Shown: positions 46,701-55,700 of the stretch, piece after piece
Layout: each line of letters starts with the position of its first letter
Position numbering within the stretch: the first letter of the stretch is position 1
Source of the DNA: Adiantum capillus-veneris
Taxonomy: Eukaryota; Streptophyta; Polypodiopsida; Polypodiales; Pteridaceae
Direction: 5' to 3'
Assembly: GCA_014529385.2 (NCBI GenBank)
Contig: CM043962.1
Coordinates: forward strand, 87,775,680-87,839,679
DNA: 64,000 nt
Notes under the pieces: model-generated
What the model was told of the DNA's origin: nothing
What the model saw: only the letters and a program-made list of their open reading frames with translations
The model's database searches: none
Translations under genes and position numbers: made by a program

Positions 46701-49700
46701 AAGTGATTGCCTTTCAGACATTGAAAGAGAAATTGACTACATGACCAATTTTGACTTTGCCGGATTTGCAGAAGTCATTCGAAGTATATTTTGATGCTTG
46801 TGGTCGTAGTTTGGGTGCGGTCTTAATGCAAGAAGGCTATGATAGCCGATTGTTTTCAAGGCCGGAATTGACAACACAGATATATGAGAGAGAGCTTTTG
46901 GCGGTTATCCATGCTCTTACTCAGTGGCAACATTACCTACTCGGAGCCGATTTTACAGTCTTAACAGATCATTAGAGTTTACGCTACTTCTTGTCACTGA
47001 AGCAGCTATTGGAAAAGTAGATGCGGTGGGCGAACATCTTGTCACAATTTCACTTCCAGATTGTCCATGTGCAGGAACTGAAGAACTTGGTGGCAGATGC
47101 TTTGTCTCGGAAGCCGTTGGTCTTGGCTATTTCCGCGATACATCATAGAAGCTTTGAGGATATGGTCGATCAGTACGCTACAAATCCAGAGTTTGCAGAT
47201 GTATTCAGTCGAATACAGAATGGGGAGGTAGTAGTGGGATATTCCATTCGGGATGGCTACTTGATGAAGAAAACGATGTTGTGCGTTACACAGCCATTGA
47301 GGGAAAAGGTTCTAACCGAATGCCACTGTCCACCATTTACGGGTCATTGCGGCATTGATACCACCTTGAAAGGTGTGGAGCAATACTTCTTTTGGCCGAG
47401 ACTCAAGAAGGACGTGGACGATTTTGTACGCAGTTGCTTGGTATGCTAGAAGGTCAAGTTTGATAGGCATGAAGCACAGGGATTGTTACAGCCTTTATCC
47501 ATTTTCACCCGCCCCTGGGAAAGTATTGCTATGGATTTCATTTTTGATCTCCCGAAGACACAAAGTGGGCACGATGGTATCTGTACTGTTATTGACAGAT
47601 TTAGCAAGTAGTGAAGAAAACAGTCAAGCCGGATCACTTAGCAAGACTGTACATTGCCCAGATATTCAGATTACATGGCATGCTTGAGACAATTGTTTCT
47701 GACAGAGATCCCCGATTCACGAGTTTGTTTTGGAAGGCTATTTGGGAGAACATTGGCACATGGTTGCAGTTCTCGTCATCCTTTCACCTGCAGACAGATT
47801 GCAATCTGAGATTGCAAATTCAGTCGTACTGGAGCTGACGTGGTAGAGCGTACGGATTTTCGTTTTTTGCACTACTGAAAATCCTACACTGGTTGATTTG
47901 AGAAGCTTTTGGATTAATTGCTTTATTTTTACAAGGTTTTAAAGTTGACAGCCTTTGGGGCTCTGCTTTTGGGCATCCCTTGTAACCTATAAATTAGTGG
48001 GCAGGGCCCTCACTTCTCAGAGCATCTGGACGCAGAGTCTGAGAGTGAGAACCCTCCCACTCTCTTGTACTTTGAACACATATTAATACAAAAAGAAATA
48101 CCGAAAGGGGCGCCAATCTTTGGGGCCAGTATCTCTAGGCACGGAACTACGCCTGGCCGTGTCGAGACTCGAATCTAGTGTGAATCGTGAAGTGTTTTGA
48201 AGTGAATCTCTGCTGTGTCGCGGTAGACTCTTGACTTGGAGTGTCCAAGTTTGTTACAATGACCCGCCGGTCTCCTTGAGTGGCTCGCCTTTCATGGAGA
48301 GTACCTGTAGCATAGTTACCTGGAACGGGAACGGGGAACGGGAATGGGAGGGTCCGGAATGGTACGGGAACGGGGAGGAGGAGGGGGGACGGAACGGGAA
48401 CAGGGCCTGAACGGTCCACCTAAAGTAAGGCTTGAATTACCTACATTCAGCTTAGTCCTAAATAAACTCCTAAACAACCCCAAAACTACTCCCAAATCTG
48501 CCCCCTAACCTGCCCTCAAACTGCACCAAATATGTTCCCCGAACAGTCCCAAATCTGCCCCCAAAAGCCGACTTTGTTTTCCCCAAATGCCTACTTTTGC
48601 CCGTTCCGCCCCGCGTTTCGTTGTTCTGCCTCGTTCCCCCCATTCCGGAACACCGTTCCGGTTACACCCCGTTCCGGAATGGCGTTCCATTCCCATCTCC
48701 ATTTCGGGAACGAGACTCGTCCGAAACGCCGTTTCGGAACGTTTGGGCCGTGTTCCCCCCGTTCCCTGTTACACTGACCTGTAGGAGCAACTCTTGCATG
48801 CGTTGGTCCCTCTGCGCCTTTCGTGGTAACTCCATAGCCGCACGCTTCTCTTCGGCCGCTATGCATTGAGCCTCGCGTGCTTGCTCACGCTCGAGCTCCA
48901 TAGCTGCCCTTCTTTCTTCACGCTCGTGGTCCATGGTGGCGCGTTGCACCTCTTGTTGTAGCATCATCTCCATCAAACAAGGGCAAAGCAAAGTTAGAGG
49001 AGATCAATGTGCTAGAGTCTTCAAATGCTCCTATTGTAGAGACTCTTCCAGCGGTTGTTATTGTTAGGGAATAAAGGCCTAAGTGCCTTGTACTTATTAA
49101 CTTATAAGTTAAAAGACTTATAAGTGAGGGGGCCCAAGTGTGAATGGCCCCCTAGTCACTTACTCATATACTCAAAGGTGAAGCCCAAATAAAACATAGC
49201 GTGGCTTTTCCCAAAAATTCTACGAGCTCTCTCTCTCTCTCACGTTCTTCTCTGCGTGAGCTTCTTCAGCGCCTCTCTCCTCTTCTCCTTCACTCTCATT
49301 GCATAGGACAGCAAGTGGGCTCTCTCTCCTGCTCCCCCACACATGGTATCAGAGCTCTAGGGTTTCCAAGAGAGCCATCTTCGCAACACAGATCAGAATT
49401 CTGTTTTTGCTCGCTGCGGGAAGGATATTCAACCGTTTTCGATCAACTCTGTCGCGAAGGGATCCTCTCACCGTGTAGAATCGACCTCCGGTGACAGTTT
49501 CCCCAAAATTAGGGTTTCAAAAACTGGCGAACAGCAGCCTATTTCTGCTGAAATTGACCAATTTCGGGGTCAATTTGATGCAATTTCATTAGGGCAAGTC
49601 TCACAGGTCAATCTTACAGGTGTTTCCACCAACGAGGTTCTGAAAATTCAGCAAAACAGGTGTTTACAGGTCTGATTTTTGCCCCAAAACAAGGAATTTC

Positions 49701-52700
49701 AGCAAGCAAATGATGTATACACCTTGTGGAAACCTTTGGTAAGGGTTTGGCAGTGAATGTACGCCGTTTTGGAGTGATTTCGCGTGAAATTTGCTCGCTG
49801 TTTTTCTGTAACAGCAAGCTGTTTTTTGCTCGATTGCGCACATTTGGGCGTGTTTAGGTCGGCAAAACAGGGTTTCAATGTTTGTAATCACTCAGAATGG
49901 CTTCTAGCAGTGAAAGTGGCAATTTGTTGCACATTCGCAAGCTTGAAGGTGCCCATAACTTTGCTATATGGAAGAAGCAATGTTATAATGTGATGTTGCA
50001 GAAGAAACAGGCGAAACCTATTAAGTTACAGGGTGTGAAACCGGTTGATATGGAGGTTGAAGAATGGGAAGAAGTGGACGAGTTGGCTCGCTCCACGATC
50101 ATGCTTTCGGTGTCTGACAATTTACTCTTCAATGTAGAGAATGAGCAGATAGCATGGGGCATGTGGAAGCGTTTAGACGAGTTGTATGCACAGCAGAGTG
50201 CTGCCAGTAAAGTGTATTGGCTTAAGAAGCTTATGGATCTCCGCATGAAGGAGGGCACGCACATGTCAGTGCACCTCAATGAATTCAATTCTATTTTCAG
50301 CCAACTGACAGAGCTAAAATTCACGATTGATGAGGAGTTCAAAGCTACTTTTCTGCTATGCACATTGCCCGAGAGTTGGGATGTATTCCGGACAGCTCTT
50401 AGTAACTCAAGTGCGTCACTTAAGTATGCAGATGTAGAGAGTTCTCTCTTGATGGAAGAGATGAACAGGAAGAACACCACAGGTGGGTCTTCTAATGCAT
50501 TGCACTTGAGAGGCAGGTCTCAACAGAGGGAGAAATCTGACAGTAAGGACAGGGCACGCAGCAAATCTCGTAGGAAAGATGTTGTGTGTCATCATTGTGG
50601 AAAGAAAGGGCATTATAAACGGGAATGCTATGAGTGGAAGAAAGAGAAGAACAAGGGTGCTGAAACTGATGCAAAGGACAAGGGAAATGCCAAGAAGAGC
50701 ACTGTGTTGATTGAGGAAATCAATGTTGCTAGTAGTTGTGACAGTGACAGCAGCACTGATGTACTCAATGCCTCTTCTGTGGATGCACATGCCCTTGCTA
50801 TGGGTTCTGATGTGGACATGCATACTTGGATTCTTGATTCAGGTGCCTCCTTTCATGTAACACCTCATAGGGATTGGTTTACACAGTACTCAGGTGAGGT
50901 GCAGGGCACTGTTTATTTGGGAGACAACTATGCATGTGACATTGCAGGTATTGGCAGTGTCCAGTTTTCCTTTGCTGATGGTATGACTTTTGTTTTGCAC
51001 AAAGTGCGCCATGTGCCACAACTCAAGAAGAGTTTGATTAGTACAGGGCAGCTAGATGATACAGGCTATCACACCACTTTTGGTGATAGCAAGTGGAAAA
51101 TTTGTAAAGGGGCCCGGATTGCAGCCAAGGGTTGTAAATCAGACACTTTGTATCCTTTGCATGTATCTAGTGTGCGTGACCATGTTGTCGGCGTAACCGA
51201 GCAGCCAAGTGTTTCTTTGTGGCATGGCCGGTTGGGACACATGAGTAAAAGAGGAATGGAAACTCTGTCTCGTTGTGGTTATTTGCCGTGTTTGAGGTAT
51301 GCTGATTTTTCTCATTGTGAGCACTGTATTTATGGTAAGCACAGTCAAACACCGCACAAAAGGTCTCTTTCTTTGAAGTCTGACAGGTTAGACTTAGTGC
51401 ATTCCGATGTATGTGAAATGCCACAGTTGTCCTTAGGGGGAAAGAAATATTTTGTCTCGTTTATCGATGATACTACACGTAAGGTGTGGGTGTATCCAAT
51501 ACGTGCTAAAAGCGATGTTTTGGATACTTTCAAGAAGTTTCTTGCGTTTGTTGAGAATCAAACTGACAAGAAGCTTAGGTCTTTGCGCTCAGACAATGGG
51601 AGGGAGTATGTATCAAAAGCATTTATTGACTTTTGTGCTACTAAAGGTATTAAAAGAGAGCTCACGGCTCCTTTTAATCCCTCTCAGAATGGAGTTGCAG
51701 AGAGGTTGAACCGGACTATCCAAGAGAAAGTTCGGAGTATGCTGTCACATGCTGCATTACCTCATGGTTTTTGGGCAGAAGCTGTGCAAACAGCTATTCA
51801 CTTGATTAATCGCTCACCTAGCAAGGCTTTGGGTGGAAAGGTGCCTGAGGAGGTGTGGTCTGGCAAGCCACCCTCATATGCACATTTAAGAGTGTTTGGT
51901 TGTGAGGCCTATGTTCACATCCGAAGTGAACTGCGCACCAAACTAGAACCAAAGTCTCATAAATGCATTTTCCTAGGATATGGTGAGGATGGTGAAATGG
52001 GATATAGATTATGGAATCCCGCATTACGGAAAATCATACGCAGCAATGATGTCATCTTCAATGAGAATTGCATGCACAATCAGCCCACAAAGGTCGAGGA
52101 AGTGCGCCGGGTTGTTTTTCGTGAAGATGTTACATATGGACAGCCAAGAAGGCCCAATGTTCAGCAGCCTTTACATGCTGAAAATCAGCCATTAGCTGCT
52201 GAAAATCAGCCCCAACAAGTTGCCATTGATGCACCACAGGTAGGGGAACAGGTTGATGCTCCTAGACCGCCCGTTGTTGCGATGCAACCGGCTGAACAGC
52301 CTGCTGTTTTTGATGGTTTACAGGCTGAAAATCCACCTGTTATGGATCATTGGGTGCGTAGGTCTACTCGGGTGACAAGGCCCCCCGATAGATATGAACC
52401 GTCTTTGGACTATGTCATGCTCACTGATTGTGGTGAGCCGTCTTGCTATAAAGAGGCTATGCAACGGGAAGACAGTAAGAAATGGTTCAAAGCAATGGTT
52501 TCGGAAATGCAGTCTTTGGAGAAAAACCATACATGGGACTTGGTTGATTTGCCTAAAGGGCATAAGGCTCTGCCATGTAAATGGGTTTACAAGACCAAGG
52601 TCACATCTGATGCTTCTTCTAAGTACAAGGCACGTTTGGTTGCTAAAGGGTACAAGCAAAAGCATGGTGTGGATTTTGATGAGATTTTTTCTCCTGTTGT

Positions 52701-55700
52701 AAAGCTTGCCACATTACGTCTTGTTTTAGGCCTGGTTGCTTCTGAAGATATGGAGTTAAAGCAAATGGATGTCAAAACAACGTTTTTGCATGGCGATTTG
52801 CTTGAGATGATCTATATGATGCAGCCAGAAGGTTTTGTGTCAAAGGGGCAAGAGAAGAAAGTATGTAGACTCTTGAAGAGCTTGTATGGTTTGAAACAGT
52901 CTCCCCGTGCATGGTATCACAAGTTTGATACATTCATGAGGTCTCAAGGATACAAAAGAAGTAATTCTGATCACTGTTTGTATATCAAAACGGCAAGTGA
53001 TGGATCTCTTCTATTGCTGATTTTGTATGTTGATGACATGCTTATTGCGGGTAAAAATGTCACGGAGTTGGATGCATTACAGCAAAGCCTAAAGAATCGC
53101 TTTGACATGAAGGATCTTGGTGATGCTAATCATATTTTGGGCATGCGTATCTCTCGAGATAGACCCAACATGCGTCTGTATCTATCTCAACGAGATTATG
53201 TTAATAAGGTGCTACATCGTTTTCATATGGATGGGGAAAGGCACTTGGTACTCCGCTGCCTCCATATGTAAAACTGACTGCACATGACTGCCCAAACACA
53301 GATGATATGCGGGCTGAAATGGCCAAGATTCCTTATGCATCAGCCGTTGGCAGTTTGATGTATGCTATGGTTGCTACACGTCCGGACATTGCATTTGCGG
53401 TGGGAGTGGTAAGTAGGTACATGAGCAATCCTGGCAAAAAGCATTGGGAAGCAGTGAAGTGTATCTTGAGATACTTGAAAGGCACTAAAGACTTGTGCAT
53501 TTGTTTTGGGAAGAGTGAGACATCTGTGCATGGCTTTACAGATGCAAATTTTGCTGGACATCCAGATTGCAGGAAGTCTACCTCTGGATATGTGTTTACA
53601 TTCACAGGAGGTGCAGTTTCTTGGATTTCTAGACTGCAAAAATGTGTTGCTTTGTCTACCACTGAGGCTGAGTATGTGGCTGCCACTGAGGCATGCAAAG
53701 AAGCTTTGTGGCTCATGCGTTTGGTAGAAGAGCTTGGCATTAAGTCACCGGTTCCTGTGCTACACTGTGATAGTCAGAGTGCTATTATGCTTGCAAGGAA
53801 TCCTCTTTTTCATGCCAAGACAAAGCACATAGAGGTGAAGTATCATTTTATCAGGAGTGTGCTTGATGACAAGAGCATTACACTTGTCAAGGTGCACACA
53901 GATGACAATCCTGCAGATCTTTTGACCAAGAGTCTTCCAGCAGAGCGGTTTGCATATTGCCGTCAGATGATGGGTGTTGGATGAGTAAGTGCATGATCAG
54001 CTGATGTATCATAGTTAGCTGATTCTTTGATCTCCCAAGGTACATTGCCTTTAGGTGGGAGGTTGTTAGGGAATAAAGGCCTAAGTGCCTTGTACTTATT
54101 AACTTATAAGTTAAAAGACTTATAAGTGAGGGGGCCCAAGTGTGAATGGCCCCCTAGTCACTTACTCATATACTCAAAGGTGAAGCCCAAATAAAACATA
54201 GCGTGGCTTTTCCCAAAAATTCTACGAGCTCTCTCTCTCTCTCACGTTCTTCTCTGCGTGAGCTTCTTCAGCGCCTCTCTCCTCTTCTCCTTCACTCTCA
54301 TTGCATAGGACAGCAAGTGGGCTCTCTCTCCTGCTCCCCCACAGTTATGCCACTTACCTCTAACGTATTGGTCTTCACAGCAGATCTACCTGTCGAGGCT
54401 CTTGTTACAGAAGATGCGCAGTATGCACAAAATTGGATAGTAGATTTTGGTGTGAGTTTCCATGTGACACCACATAGAGAGTGGTTCTCTACTTATTCTC
54501 ACTCTTGTGGCAAAGTGAGACTTGGTGATGCTTATGAACTAGACATTGAGGGTGTCGGAAACGTCAAATTGCATCTAAGGAATGGCACGCACTTTACTTA
54601 ATGTAATGTCAGACATGTGCCCAAGTTGACTAAAAGCTTGATTTCTGTTGGTCAACTTGATGATTTGGGGTACAACACCACATTTGGCAATGGTTCGTGG
54701 ATAGTACACAAAGGTAATCTTGTTGTACTCAGAGGTCAGAAGCATGGTATCGTGTATTCCATGCATGTGTCAGATGTTGGTCATGATTACATATCTATAG
54801 CCGAGTTGCCGTCTACTGAGTTGTGGCATTGTCGGCTAGGTCATATTAGCCAAAAAGGAATGAGAACTTTGACTCGCTTTGGCTACTTACCTGTCTTGTC
54901 TTATGTTGACTTTCCTGTTTGTGAGCACTGTATCTATGGCAAACAGACTAGGTCCGTGCACTTACCATTGGGTCAAAAGCGAGCTGAACCTCTAGATTTA
55001 GTGCATAGTGATGTTTGCGGTCCTATGTCAATCAAATCTCTAGGGGGGCCAGCTATTTTGTGACATTCATAGATGAATCTACTCGAAAGGTGTCTTCCTG
55101 TGTTCCAAATTTTTTTAGCACTCGTTGAGAATCAGTCTGGCAAGAAACTCAAGAGATTGCGGACTGACAACAGTGGAGAGTATGTCTCCAAGGAGTTTGA
55201 CAATTTCTGTGCTAAAAGGGGGATTAAAAGGCAGTTTACTGCACCATACACACCAACTCAGAATGGAGTTGATGAGTGTATGAATCATACGATTCAGGAA
55301 AGAGTCACAACCATGCTTTCTAGGGTAAATCTCACACAAGGCTTTTTGGGCAGAAGCCGTCTTGACCGCAGTGCACATTATAAATCGTTTGCCTAGTACG
55401 CCATTGAATTACGAGATTCCAGAAGAATTATGGTATAAACGTAAGCCCCACTATGACCATCTACGTGTTTTTGGTTGTGAAGCTTATGCTCACATGCCTA
55501 AACAACTTCGCCAAAAGTTAGAGCCAAAGTCACACAAATGTATTTTCATTGGATATGGTGCAGATGGAGAGATGGGATATCGTCTCTGGCACCCGGAATC
55601 TCGTCGAGTCATCCGTAGTTCAGATGTGATCTTCAATGAGTCGAAGATGCATAAACAACCTATCAAGGAAATAGAGATTCGGAGAGTCACTTTTGAGGAT

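Larger units (their letters stand above)
49062..54343 (+). mobile_element. Full-length, very young Ty1/copia element
   Basis: 5282 bp with two 280-bp LTRs (49062-49341, 54064-54343) that I read as identical, TG...CA ends, perfect GTTAT duplications, a full primer-binding site, a leader of about 540 bp, a long gag-pro-integrase-RT frame, an RNase H frame, and a polypurine tract. Identical LTRs imply recent insertion. The only coding defect I see is one frameshift near 53235. It lies in the same orientation as NUP43, in its first intron. Confidence 0.93.
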
